A stretch of DNA of 64,000 nt, taken from positions 1 to 64,000 of the forward strand of contig JAAAJB010000024.1 of the NCBI GenBank assembly GCA_016098155.1. The letters run 5' to 3'. The position numbers were made by a program, and so were the translations under genes. Below are positions 34,931 to 46,094 of the stretch, piece by piece. The stretch comes from Actinomortierella ambigua. Lineage: Eukaryota; Mortierellomycota; Mortierellomycetes; Mortierellales; Mortierellaceae. Under the pieces are notes generated by a model that was not told where the DNA came from, did no database searches, and saw only the letters and a list, made by a program, of their open reading frames with translations. Numbering within the stretch: the stretch's first letter is position 1; each line of letters begins with the position of its first letter.

Positions 34931-36482
34931 TTTGGATGAACCGTGACTAAGGACACTTCAATTGATCCCCAAAAGCTTGCTTGACTGATGGGACAAGGCT
35001 GTCAGATTTGCATGCATGGGCCTGAGTTCGTTTACGGCACGCTCAAGCATCCGTGTAACATCTGTTGTCACTTGTCGCACCTTCACTAAAATGTCTGCCT
35101 CCCTGCCTCCGGTCTGCAACAACGAGCTGAGTAGAATCTCAATCGCTTGCATATCGGCTTTGGCGGCAGGAGGTCCCAATCCGCCTATGTCGGAGACGTG
35201 TCGGTGCCACCCAATAGAATAATCCATATGTAATACCAAACCGTCGCCTTCTCTCTATATGATAAGCAATAGTCATAATAAGTGTTGGGACTGGTTGAAG
35301 ATGCCATACTATCAGGAAGAGAAGGAGAGGGTGAAAGAGAGAGAACTCGAGAGAGGTGCCAAGAAGGAGAATAAAGCGATAAGGATACAGAGGACGGTAC
35401 AGATGAGTGTGGTAGGTGGTAAAAAAAAGGGGGGGGGGTTGTAGGTGAGTTGATGGCAGCGAGGATGAAGTTCTGGATGGAGTGGATGCGAAAGTGGCGA
35501 CTCATCGAAAATGACCCACTTGCTGGTATGCTTGTGGGCTTGAAATAATTAGTGGTGCTTGAAAAGCCTATTCCCACCATGAGTTCGGGTCCGAATGAGA
35601 AGCTCTGAATGGCCTCAGTGCCTTTTGGGCCATTGGGAGGGCTGCCCATTGAGTTGACTCGCAGTGGCGAGCGGTTGAGAGCCTCTCCTAAGATCGCTGG
35701 CCATCGATGTAGGACAATAACTGCGATTTGTCACCAACCTGGCTATCCCCTTTTCGAGGGCTGCGTGAGCCTTGTCGAGGCTATCGAACGTGGTTAGGTC
35801 CATCGGATTGTGCCATAGAATGCAGCAGGATGTCAATACGAGATTTATCCTTGGGGTTTTCCACTCAGCCATACAAGTGTAAGACTGAAGGTTAAATTTT
35901 ACTTTGCGTGGCGGGGATGCGCATGAGGTGTAGAAGTGATGTTTGATAGTCCTTGTCACGCAACAGCTGCCATATGCCAGGGATGACCATGGCGGGTATG
36001 GCGAGGTGGAAGTGAGGATTAAATGTTTTACTGAAAGGGGCTCGAGTCATCTCATCCCCCGCTCCTATGATTAGTCGTACAAGACGTGGTTCGAGAGTGA
36101 GAAGAAGCAGGAAGCAGCGTGTTGAGTCGATCAAGAAAAAGGTACTGTAGGAGGAGCGAACAATTGATTCTATCCTTGGCGCCATGGGTTATTGAGGCGA
36201 GTCTCAATGATGTAAGAGAGCTCCTAAAGCAGCGACCAAAAGCTACAAGACAATTTAAACTTAGATGCCCAATGCACTGTGTTCACAGCTTTCAAAAATA
36301 AATGTGCTGAAGATAGTGGTGTCATACTTCATTCCAAAACACGCGTTGTTTCTTGAGCCCATTTGGATGCACTGAGGGACTACGAACAGAAGTGCCCTTT
36401 TGTGCAACAGATTACGAATGACTGGACATGAGCGGGCATGAGGCTGCCATACACTTGAAAAATGGGGTTTTTTTTATTTTCA
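34931..36482. other. Unassigned stretch downstream of kinase B
   Basis: About 1.55 kb. Four short minus-strand ORFs (36185-35892, 35959-35615, 35649-35185 and 35239-34958) could be parts of one spliced or decayed gene: a GTAAAA donor-like site ends the first, and the last encodes a helical, charged segment (ADILVKVRQVTTDVTRMLER). No domain is recognised and no convincing model closes in frame. Confidence 0.3.
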
Positions 36483-39436
36483 CTATTTAAACAGTCTGTC
36501 GAAGAGTCCCTTTCTTTGACTGCCAAGCTTCTTCAGTCGTTTCCGAGCATCCTCATCACCCTTTTCTGCAGCTTTGCTGTACCACTCAAGAGCTTGTGGA
36601 ATGTCTCGAGTGACGCCATATCCGCGTTCAAAAATCTCGCCAAGATTATGTTGTCCGTCTGAGTTCCCTTGTTCGGCTGACTTGCGGAACAGTATGATAG
36701 CCTCGGCATAGTCCTGCTTGACTCCCAGTCCCCGCGCGTACATCGTGCCAAGACCGCACTGTGCGTCCGCATTTCCTTGTTCTGCTGACTTGCGGAACCA
36801 CAACACAGCCTCCGTATAGTTAGTTTTGACTCCCAGGCCCTGCACGTACATTACCCCAAGGGCGCACTGTGCATCCGCATTCCCTTGGTCGGCTGACTTG
36901 CGGAACAACAGCATAGCCTCAGTATAGTTCTTTTCGACTCCCAAGCCCTGCGCGTACATCGTGCCAAGGTTGAACTGTGCACCTGAATTTCCTTGGTCGG
37001 CCGACTTGCGGAGCCACAAGATAGCCTCAGCAAAGCTCTGGTCAACCCCTAAGCCATGCACATACAGTGCCCCAATGCTGCTCTGTGCATCCGCATTCCC
37101 TTGGTCGGCTGACTTGCGGAATAGCGACATAGCCTCGGCATAATCATGCTCAATTCCCAGGCCCTGCATGTACATCGTGCCAAGGTTGAACTGTGCATCC
37201 GCATTCCCTTGGTGTGCTGACTTGCGGAGCCACAATAGAGCCTTGTCGTAATTCTGATCGACCCCCATGCCCTGTACGTACATCGTGCCAAGGTTGAACT
37301 GTGCATCCGCATTCCCCTGCTCGGCCGATTTGTGGAGCCACAACACGGCCTCGGCATAGTTCTGCTCGACTCCCAAACCCTGCGCATACATAGTGCCAAA
37401 GCCATGCTGTGCATCCGCATCCCCTTGTTCGGCTGACTTGCGGATCCACGACATAGCCTCAGTATAGTTCTTCTCGACTCCCAAGCCCTGCGCGTACATC
37501 GTGCCAAGGTTGAACTGTGCACCTGAATTTCCTTGGTCGGACGACTTGCGGAGCCACAAGATAGCCTCAGCAAAGCTCTGATCAACCCCCAAGCCATGCA
37601 CATACAGTGCCCCAATGCTGCTCTGTGCATCCGCATTCCCTTGGTCAGCTGACTTGTGGAACAGCGACATAGCCTCGGTATAATCCTGCTCAACTCCCAG
37701 GCCCTGCACGTACATCGTACCAAGCTTGCACTGTCCATCCGCATTCCCTTGGTCGGCTGACTTGCGAAGCCACAAGATAGCCTCGGCATAGTCCTGATCG
37801 ACCCCCAGGCCATGCACATACATTGCGCCAAGGTTGCTCTGTGCATCCGCATTCCCTTGTTCGGCAGATTTGCGGAACCACGACGCAGCGTCGACGTTGT
37901 TCTGGTCAACCCCCAGGCCTTGCTGGTACATTGCACCAAGGCTGTTCTGCGCTTCTGAATGCCCATGCTCCGCTGACTTGCGGTACAGCGACAGGGCCTC
38001 GGTAATGTCCTGTTCGACTCCTTGACCGTTCAGATACATCCCACCAAGTTTGTTCTGCGCATCGGCATGGTCTTGCTCGGCGGCTCGACGATACCAGACG
38101 GCTGCCTCCGTCTTGCTCCTTGGTGTGCCACGACCACTCATGAACAGGTCTCCGACTGTGAATTGTGCAGTGACGTGTCCTTGCTCGGCGGCTCGCATGT
38201 ACCAATGGAACGACTCGCTCTCGTCCTTGGCCACCCAGTTGCCCTTGGCGTACAGCCCCGCTAGCTCCACCTGAGCCGCGATATTGTTGTTCTCGGCATC
38301 CTCCACCAAGACAGCGAGGGCCCTGGCTCGCTCAGAGGGCGTTTGGCGGGTGTTTGGCCATGAAGACGAGGACGAAGAGGGTGCCTCGTTGCTTTCGCCA
38401 GACCCGGTTGTAGACTTGAGGGTGACGGTGCCTGAGACCGATGGGGCGGTGCTGGGTGGTGACGAAATGGTCAGCTTATTCATCATCGACTCGGAAATGC
38501 TGACTGAAGGGTCTGGATTATGCACCATGCTAACCATTCCTGGGACATCATCGTCCGCGGCCATCTCGCTCGCATCTGGTCGTTTGGCAGGATCGTGTTC
38601 CCAGCAGCGCTCGACCCACTGGCGGTAGACGGCTGGGGTGTTCTCTGGCAGCTCCTCGCGCTCGCCCTCCTTGACAAGCGCTCTGACCTCAGAATTGTCT
38701 GGCTGGTCGCGGAAGGGTATGGTGCTGTTGGCAGCCATCTCCCACATGACCATCCCGAGCGCATACATGTCCGACTTGGCCGAGTATTGTGGCTTGCGGC
38801 CAAAGATCTCGGGTGCCATCCATCGCAGCGTGCCTGCAACGGATGTCGATGACTTGGAGGAGGACTTGATCTTGATCATGGCGAGCCCAAAGTCGCATAG
38901 CTTGACCTCCATGTGCTTTGTCAGCAGCACATTGGCGCTCTTGAGGTCGCGGTGCACAATATTGTTTTGGTGGATATAGTAGAGGCCGTGCGCCATCTCC
39001 TGTGCAAGGCGCATCTTAGTGGGCCAGTCGTCGTGGCCTAGTCGGCCGCGGTCGATGGCCTTGGCGAGGCTGCCGCCTTCGGCATAGTCCATGATGAGTA
39101 CGAGCATGCCATTGTGGTAGTGTGTGCCGTAGAACTGGATGATGTGCCTGTCGCGGAGGGTATCGAGTATCTTAATCTCCTGCCGGATCGCAGCTGTGTG
39201 TTGCGCTTCGTCCTGCGTTACGTGGAACTGCTTGACCGCTACCGGGCGCTTCCCCCAGCGCGCATGGAAGACCGAGCCATAACCTCCGGCGCCAATGACA
39301 TTGCCAATGGCGAGAGAGAGCGACGACTAGATTGCATGATGACCGTCAGGAACATGAATAAATGTCAGTCGCTGTCAGCATGGCATGCTGTTGTCCATAT
39401 ATTTTGAACAATCAGCTGGAACAGAGGTCTTACCAT
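36483..39436 (-). CDS. TKL-type protein kinase with 16 Sel1 repeats (copy B)
   Basis: Same plan as copy A: exon 1 gives only the ATG (39436-39434), a 107-nt intron follows, and exon 2 runs 39326-36483, 948 residues. Glycine loop GNVIGAGGYGSVFHARW (Tyr where copy A has Phe), VAVK, HRDLKSANVLL, CDFGLAM and RWMAPEIFG are all present. About 16 Sel1 repeats follow a Ser/Pro linker, four more than copy A. Two repeat blocks 540 bp apart (about 36960-37150 and 37500-37690) are nearly identical. This indicates a recent internal duplication of five 108-bp units. Kinase domains of the two copies differ by only a few bases, while repeat arrays differ in number and sequence. Confidence 0.9.
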
Positions 39437-41300
39437 TGTTAGGAGGGTTCGTAATGCAGGGCAGTGAGAGAGAGAAGTGTGTGGGAATCGGCGCAATTGA
39501 GGTGGGAAGGACGCCTATGAAGGAGACACGACATGCAGCCACACCCAAGTTGCTTGACAATGCCTTGCGTGTTCACCCCTAACAGAGCCGTCCGCGGAAA
39601 GTTTCTTTTTGAGGCAGTGCCTCGATTGATCGATTGTTGTTGGCCAGCATTGCCACTACGCCTGTGAGCAATTCACCACCCTTATTTCTCTTCCTCACCT
39701 TTGAATGGGGACAGCATCAAAGGAGAAGACTGATTAGGTATGAATGCAACAACTCGAATGGAGAGCTCAGTGGTGAATGCATTGGTGTCTCTGTGGTTAT
39801 CATGGTGTGGTTGGGTGGACGATGGCTCGTACGAATTAGATAGAGGGGTGCAGGTACTAGACATCAGAATCGGCAACCACGTTCCTGAGCCTGTGGAGAG
39901 AGGTCGGCACGGGGCCTTGGGGAAAGATTTGGCAGGTGTTTGTTGCACTGGTAAATTATATATCACAGCCAGCAGCAACCTGAGAGCACACAACATGGAG
40001 TAGTCGAGACCACGCTGATGTAGATGCTGTCGGAGCAGAGGTTGCGGAGATCCCTGGGAAGGCCCCGAATGCAGTTTGTCGACACCGTGGGCAGTGCGTT
40101 TCCCCGGGCTGACTGTGGCGCGAGACTGTCATTTTCTACCCGGCCAATGCAAGCAACTGACCATGAAGCACTCATATGATAGAGCAATGACCCGTGGCGA
40201 TGCCTTCCTGTGCCATCATCTATTAGGAATATTACGGTGGTCTCTAGGCGTTTACACCCTTCACCCAGTAAGATAGCCCAGCGCTCGCCAGCAATTGAAA
40301 ACAAAAGAAGGAGAAATGAAGCTGGCTTTCTTGATGCACCGAAATAATAGGCGTCGATGACGCCAGGTGACGGTGTCCCACCTCAGCATGACCCGCACGA
40401 ACCCCTTCCTACCATAGGCATTTTTACAATACCACCACCACCGCCACCACCACCACCGCCATCAAAGCAACACACCTTGCAGGGGCAGGCATTGGTGTTG
40501 ATCTAAGAGGGTGAGGAAGGGAAGTTCTTCTCACCCGCCATACCAAGCATTGTACCAATGAGGATGCAGAAAATGCAGCCTTAAAAAACAGTGGACCCAG
40601 GAGAAGTTAAGGATAACCACACACCTGTGGTATCAGTAATCACGATCAAATTCGTAACCCCCTTGACCCAATTGCGATACATTCCTTATCCCTGACAGAC
40701 TGAACAAGGAAAACATCTTTGCAGGCTCATGGACTTTAGCCTCCTGGTGCATGATTACTATGAATTACCCATTCCGCTGTTTCTTACAGTGCTCTATCCT
40801 CACTCCCCAGTCAAGCTTGTGCCTGATCCAGTTAGACCCTTGCCTGCTCTTGGACGTGCTTTCTGGATTGCTGAGGTTTTGCGAGAGTGCTATCAAAACT
40901 GCACACAAAGGTTGGTAACTCGCTGACCAATGAGTCTGTTTCCTTCATCAAGAATGTTCGGCTCTTGCTCTCTCTGAAAATCCATTGTCTCCGCCGTTAA
41001 TCATGCCGTACAGCTGCTGTATGACGTTGGAGGTAGAGACGAGGTGACTATAAGGGATTGAGGGTCATTTACTGTTGGGAGAGCTCCCCTGACTGAACTC
41101 TGAAAGAGCAGAGCGAGGATGGCATCCTCCTTTCCCTTGGTCGTTTTGGCGCTCCCCCTCCCTTCTTTGTCTCTTTAGCCTTTTCGTATCCCCTTGAATC
41201 TTTTTTTTGGCCCTTGATGTTTGGCATTCTTCCTCTCCTGAAGAAAGTGTTGTCTCTATTGTATATATATTGATTCGTTTTTTTGTCGATCATCCTAACG
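39437..41300. repeat. Duplicated flank between kinase B and SSP3
   Basis: Collinear with 26100-28012 over most of its length, with small indels and a CCACCACCG-rich stretch near 40432-40460. No credible gene. It contains the promoters of kinase B (minus strand) and SSP3 (plus strand). Confidence 0.8.
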
Positions 41301-41308
41301 TATAAAAG
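41301..41308 (+). promoter_or_regulatory. TATA box of SSP3
   Basis: TATAAAAG followed by the conserved CA-rich leader. Confidence 0.7.
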
Positions 41309-41399
41309 GAGGGTGGCCCACACCCACAACATTCACAACAACAACCTCAAATCCATCGGGCCGCCAAACCAAATAGACCCCTTCTTCTTGTTGCTCAAG

Positions 41400-41720
41400 G
41401 TAAGGCTTTAAGACAGCATCATTGACTCTGAATCAAAGAGCCTGCCATGAGGTACCACTAATCAGATCATTCCCGACTTCGATTCTACTCTCGCAGGATA
41501 CACTGCCTCGACCACCTTACACATTGTCACACGAGCCAATACAGGACATCTTCCCAGACCTATTCAAGACGTTCACGCGAGCACACGCAAGCGAAATCTT
41601 TCTTCTTCCATTTCCGACCAGTTTCTCGTAAGAATACAATAGTGTCGTCATTACTCATCGAAGAGTAGCTGCATTTGTACCTGGACCTGACCAGCGTTTT
41701 TGTTCATTCAACTATGACAG
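41400..41720 (+). other. Probable intron in the SSP3 5' UTR
   Basis: Donor CTCAAG|GTAAGG and acceptor ATGACAG|GTTCATCC, 13 bases before the ATG, in the same arrangement as the other copies. Confidence 0.6.
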
Positions 41721-41733
41721 GTTCATCCTAACG

Positions 41734-42096
41734 ATGTATCCAAAAGTCGGTGTTCTTGGCTCTATCGCTATCTTGGCTGCATTCACTCTATCCGTGCAGG
41801 CGCAGCCTGAGATCCCAAAGTGCAGCGACTCTGGCAGCCAAGCAAAATGCGAAAGCCTTTGTAGTCTTTGGAAAGAAAAGAACACGAGAATGTTTTGCGA
41901 GAACGACTCTGGCGCATCGGCGCCATCATGCATTGTTGATGATCCTCTCAAAACTTGCTCGGACTTTGAAAATTTGGAGAATACCTGTGAAGTGTTTCAA
42001 AAATCAGGAGATTGCATTACCTGCACGTGTGACGGTGATTCTCAGGGCAAAAGCGTCGCTTCGTGCCTAGATAACCCGAGCCGCTGTGACCAGTAG
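41734..42096 (+). CDS. Small secreted 12-cysteine protein SSP3
   Basis: 120 residues: signal peptide KVGVLGSIAILAAFTLSVQA, then a mature domain with 12 Cys in the same order as its paralogues, including CITCTC. The segment between the fourth and seventh Cys is the most different part (ENDSGASAPS and KTCSDFENLENTC). The mature protein is acidic and polar. It shares the TATA box, leader intron and downstream Harbinger relic with the other copies. Function unknown; effector-like by architecture only. Confidence 0.8.
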   Translation: MYPKVGVLGSIAILAAFTLSVQAQPEIPKCSDSGSQAKCESLCSLWKEKNTRMFCENDSGASAPSCIVDDPLKTCSDFENLENTCEVFQKSGDCITCTCDGDSQGKSVASCLDNPSRCDQ

Positions 42097-42600
42097 TTAT
42101 GTAAGGCGCCAACCAAGTCACCACGCGACGCAAACAAATAAACATCTCCCCATGAGACGACTGCAACTGTCGAGAATGCAGTCAAACTCAAATATGTCCA
42201 ATGAATTTTCAATTACGGTACGCTCACTCAGTTCAAATCAGATGTTTTGAAGTTCTCTATTTTCGCGAGATGTTCACGAGAAGGGCTTGAGGCTGGTCTA
42301 TACGAAACATGGAATCGTTGGATTTTTTTTTCAATACCTCAACTTCAATTGTCGGTTGCTTTTGGTTCGTGCTGCTATCGATTGGAACTGGAACGAGTGT
42401 TGCCCAGGCGCAGGCCACCTTTGGCATTGACTAGGGGCACTGTGACACCCTACAGTCATCGTGCCACGGAGGCACTGGTGGATGGTAGCACACAAGTGAG
42501 TTACTTGACCTGATTCCCGTAGAAGGACAACAAAGCACGTCGCCCAGCTGTACATCGGCTTTTGTTTGATTTGGAGAGGCTTTCTCGAATATGGACTGAG
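42097..42600 (+). pseudogene. PIF/Harbinger-type transposase relic 3 (5' part)
   Basis: Begins directly after the SSP3 stop with the conserved GGCGCCAA and CACCACGCGACGC leader. A damaged frame matches the N-terminal part of the other relics (TGTSVAQAQATFGID in one frame, LTRGTVTPYSHRATEAL in another). It breaks off before the DDE core, close to retroposon copy 2. Confidence 0.65.
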
Positions 42601-42939
42601 CCACTCGACTTCGACTGGGAATGAAAAATGGGTGTAGTCTGGCAGTGAAGGACTGAGGCCGATCTTCTCTCGCGGGCTTTTTGTGCTATGAGAACGTCAG
42701 CGAATCGACACCTATGACTCTAGCGGTTTGTTACTTATTATGTCGCGAAAATTAGACAGCAGTCCCACGAGGCAAGCGACAACGGCTAAATACGTATAAT
42801 GTCACGCTGCAAGCCTTCTGGCGTACAAATAAAAACTCCTCCGCAACACAACACCTGCACACCTCGGCGCTTCTATCGGCGGCCTTCTGAGATACTCCGG
42901 GCTACCCCACAGCGACTCGTCCCACCTCGAGGGTGGCGA
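42601..42939. other. Unassigned stretch, probably 3' part of retroposon copy 2
   Basis: Follows the stop codon of the minus-strand ORF1-like gene and is probably its 3' UTR plus a junction with the Harbinger relic. No clear A-tail or target-site repeat is visible here, unlike copy 1. Confidence 0.4.
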
Positions 42940-43752
42940 TTAGTCAAAACCGACCATCGTTTGCATATTAGATGATTCTGCACCTCCATCTTGCCGCGCC
43001 TCCTCCTTCGGCAAGAGCTTGAGTCTCCCTTCTGGCCGGGTATCCGCTTCACACCGTGAACGCCAGCGGAGGGTCTGCAACTGTACATAGGCACGCCCCT
43101 TTGTGCATGTTTCTTGGAAGGAGCCTCCAGGGACACTCTTGGTAAAGAGTCGCACGAGTGTATCCCATGTCTCGGATGGGTAGCGGTCTTTTCCGTGGGT
43201 CCTGAAAAGAGCTACATAGTCGTATCTAGCCAAGACGATCTTGTTGCGGAGGAGGTAGTCGTTCAAGGTGTAGCGTCCCTCTTTATCTGGCAGGGGTCTA
43301 AAATGGGCTCGCCCGCCTCGTAGGGTCTTTGAGGCCTCTGTTGTGTGCCGGGTTGTCGGGGACGAAGAGATCGTACCGAAATTTACTGGTTTCGACTGTG
43401 TCAATGGACTGCCATATGTGAGGTTTTTTAGGGATCTGGTGGGCTGACTCGTCGTCAGACGCGGAGTCGCCTGAGACTGTCATGTTGGAAATGGTGTCTT
43501 GTGCGTAGGTTGCTGAAATTTGGTGTTTCGAGGGAGTGCTAGCACTCTCCGTGTTACTGTCTGTGTGGTCGGCGTTGTGTGTTTGGAATACGGGTGTGGG
43601 GCAGCATAGTGGCCAAGGGTCTCGTGGACGTAGAGATCCATCAACGACCGCACCGATTTGCCGTTGTCGAGTGTTCGGCGGCATGAGATGCCCTTCTTCG
43701 CTCTGTGAGGAGGGGGTTCAGGAGGTTTTCGACTAGGTGAGGTGTGGTTCAT
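42940..43752 (-). pseudogene. LINE ORF1-like gene, copy 2, internally deleted
   Basis: Starts with the same Pro/Arg-rich N-terminus as copy 1 (SRKPPEPPPHRAKKG, SVRSLMDLYVHETLG), then jumps to the acidic Asp/Ser region, so the RRM-like part and both zinc knuckles are missing. The C-terminal domain is preserved (RGGRAHFRPLPDKEGRY, LNDYLLRNKIVLARYDYVA), but one extra A at about 43330 puts it in another frame. It cannot encode a functional ORF1. It sits in a fragment of the duplicated kinase flank. Confidence 0.65.
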
Positions 43753-43769
43753 GGGAAAGAATAGCTCGC

Positions 43770-45320
43770 TTTGCCACGTTCATGAGCCTGTGGAGGAGGT
43801 CGATATGGGCCTTAGGAAAGATCTGGCTCAAGTCGGTCGCTCCGATACGCATCATGACCTGCTGCACGCTACCCACGTCAGGCACATGGGAAGGGTGCGC
43901 ATCATGAGGGAAGCGACGATCATGCTGATGGGCATGCTGCTGTCAGAGCAGAAGCTCCAGAGATCCTTGGCAAGGCCCTGACTGTGGGCACAAGACTGTC
44001 GTGTGCTGCCTTGCAATTATAGCAATGGATGTAGTGACCCTCCTGTGCCATTCTTACGAATAATACGGTGGTATCCTGGCGTTTATATTCCACCCCACCC
44101 CCCCCCCCCTTACCACAAAAGAGCTCAGATACCTGCAGAAAACCAANNNNNNNNNNTGGTTGTGGTACCCCCCCTTGCCCTTTCTAACAAAAAAACGGTG
44201 GTTTCCCGGGCGTTTATTTCCCCCCCCCCCCCCCCCCCCTTACAGCAAGATAGTCCAGTGCTCGCCAGCAATCAAAGACAGAGGAGGGGGAGGTGAAGTC
44301 GGCTTTTTCTTGATGCACCGAATGGCTACGCGCTCATGACGCCAGGTGACAGTGTCCAACCTCAGCATGATCCGCGCCAGGACACCATGAACCCCCTTCA
44401 TCAAACGACAACAACAACATCACCACCACCACTGCCACTACCACCATCAAATGCGACACAACTCGCCAATGCAGGACAAGACGGCTCAGGCAGCGACAGC
44501 CCCTACGCGGCGAGGTTGAGCGAGACCACCAGCTCGTTCTCGTACCTATTGTCACGGGTCGTCGAAATAAGAGCCAGCGAAGACACACCTTGTGGGGGAG
44601 GGCATTGGTAGGGCGAGGAAGGAACGGTCTTCTCATGCCAAGCATTGTACCAATGAAGATGCAGAAATGTAGTAGCTACCCCAACATCGGACACAGGACA
44701 TTCAAGATGGATGGGAAACCAACACTCCTGCGTGTCAGTAATCGTGATCACACTCATAACACTCCTTCCTCCTGACAACTGAACAAGGACAACTTCTTTG
44801 CAGACTCATGATCTTCAGTCTCCTGGGGCATGATTCCTATGGATTTCTCCTATTCCACTCTACTCTTACAGTGTGTGCTTGCTGTATTGCCAAGGTTCGC
44901 AAGAGTGCCACCAAAACCGCGCACAAAGGTTGACACCTAGCTGATCAGTGGGTCTGTTTCCTTCATCTTGAATGTTCGCTCTTGCTCTTTGAACTATGTT
45001 CTCTCTGAAAATCCGTTGTTTCCACTATTGGTCATGCCGTACAGCTGCTGCATGACGGTGGAGGGTCATGCACGTTGGGGGAGCTCCCCTGAAAGTGCAG
45101 AGCGAGGAGGATTCCAGACGGCATTATCCCTTTCCATTGGTCGTTTTGGCACCCCCTCTCCTCTTTATTTCCCAAGCCTTTCTTCACCCCTAGATCCTTT
45201 TTTTTGGCATCCCTCCCGATGCCCTTGATAATTGGCATTCTTCCTCCTTGATCTCTTTCCTGAACAAGACAGAGTGTCCATGATATGCATTGCTTCATTT
45301 TCTTGTCGGCCATCTTGACG
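43770..45320. repeat. Third, diverged copy of the kinase-SSP flank, without kinase
   Basis: Pieces matching the flanks of copies A and B appear in order (around 43790-43980, 44040-44080, 44260-44370, 44800-44850 and 45020-45240), ending in the SSP4 promoter. The adjoining kinase gene is missing: the position is taken by retroposon copy 2. No credible gene is seen here. Confidence 0.7.
44147..44156. other. Assembly gap (10 N)
   Basis: Ten N bases. The sequence on both sides is nearly the same (ACGGTGGT, then GGCGTTTAT, then a long C-run and TTAC), so the two contig ends probably overlap and the local duplication is likely artificial. Confidence 0.95.
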
Positions 45321-45328
45321 TATAAAAG
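45321..45328 (+). promoter_or_regulatory. TATA box of SSP4
   Basis: TATAAAAG followed by the conserved CA-rich leader. Confidence 0.7.
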
Positions 45329-45405
45329 GTATTTGCTCCTACACTCACAACATCCACAACAACTGCAAATCCCATCAAGAACAGACCCCCCTCCTCTTAC
45401 TCCAG

Positions 45406-45748
45406 GTAAGGCTCCAAGCCAGCATCATTGGATCCGAATCAAAGAGCCCTGCCCTGAGCTACCACTAATCCGATCATCCCCACAGCTTCGACCCACGGTG
45501 GTACTCCAAACGCTCGTAGGACACACTGCTTCGACCACCTTACATCATCACAAGAGCCAATACAGAAAACCTTCACATACCTGTTGAAGACATTCACGCG
45601 AGCGCTCGCAAGACCGATATCTTTATTCTTCCGTATCTGACCAGATCCTCGTAAGACTACAGCAGCGTTGTCATTTTCTTCAATCGAATAATAGTTGCAT
45701 TTGTACATGAGGCTGACCAGCGTTTTTTGTTTCGTCCCTTTAGAGCAG
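45406..45748 (+). other. Probable intron in the SSP4 5' UTR
   Basis: Donor CTCCAG|GTAAGG and acceptor AGAGCAG|GTTTATCC, 13 bases before the ATG. Its calculated length, 343 nt, is the same as in SSP1. Confidence 0.6.
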
Positions 45749-45761
45749 GTTTATCCAAACG

Positions 45762-46094
45762 ATGCATCCAAAAGTCGGTGTTCTTGGATCTATTGCCATC
45801 TTGGCTGCATTCGCCCTATGCGTGCATGCGACGTGCTTAGATGTCCGCGATGAAAAATGCATCGACTTTTGTTCTAAAATGCCAGACAATACATTAGACA
45901 TGTATTGTGAAAATCATTCTGTCAAATCAACGTGCTCTGTTGATCGCAGCGACTGCTCTGGCGATCCGCTGACGGCCTGTGAAGCATTCCTATCTTCAGG
46001 ACCGTGTGTTGACTGCTCGTGTAAGCATGCCGGAATCGGACATTTCTCTCATACATGCAACGATGACGAGTACAACTGTCACCCAGAACAGTAG
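45762..46094 (+). CDS. Small secreted 12-cysteine protein SSP4
   Basis: 110 residues: signal peptide KVGVLGSIAILAAFALCVHA, then a mature domain with 12 Cys and CVDCSC. It is closest to SSP1 (shared KMPDNT/KMPNNT, STC, DCSGD/NCSGD and LTAC segments), showing that SSP1 and SSP4 form one pair while SSP2 and SSP3 are more distant. The TAG stop abuts the conserved downstream block that leads into the Harbinger relic. Function unknown. Confidence 0.8.
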   Translation: MHPKVGVLGSIAILAAFALCVHATCLDVRDEKCIDFCSKMPDNTLDMYCENHSVKSTCSVDRSDCSGDPLTACEAFLSSGPCVDCSCKHAGIGHFSHTCNDDEYNCHPEQ

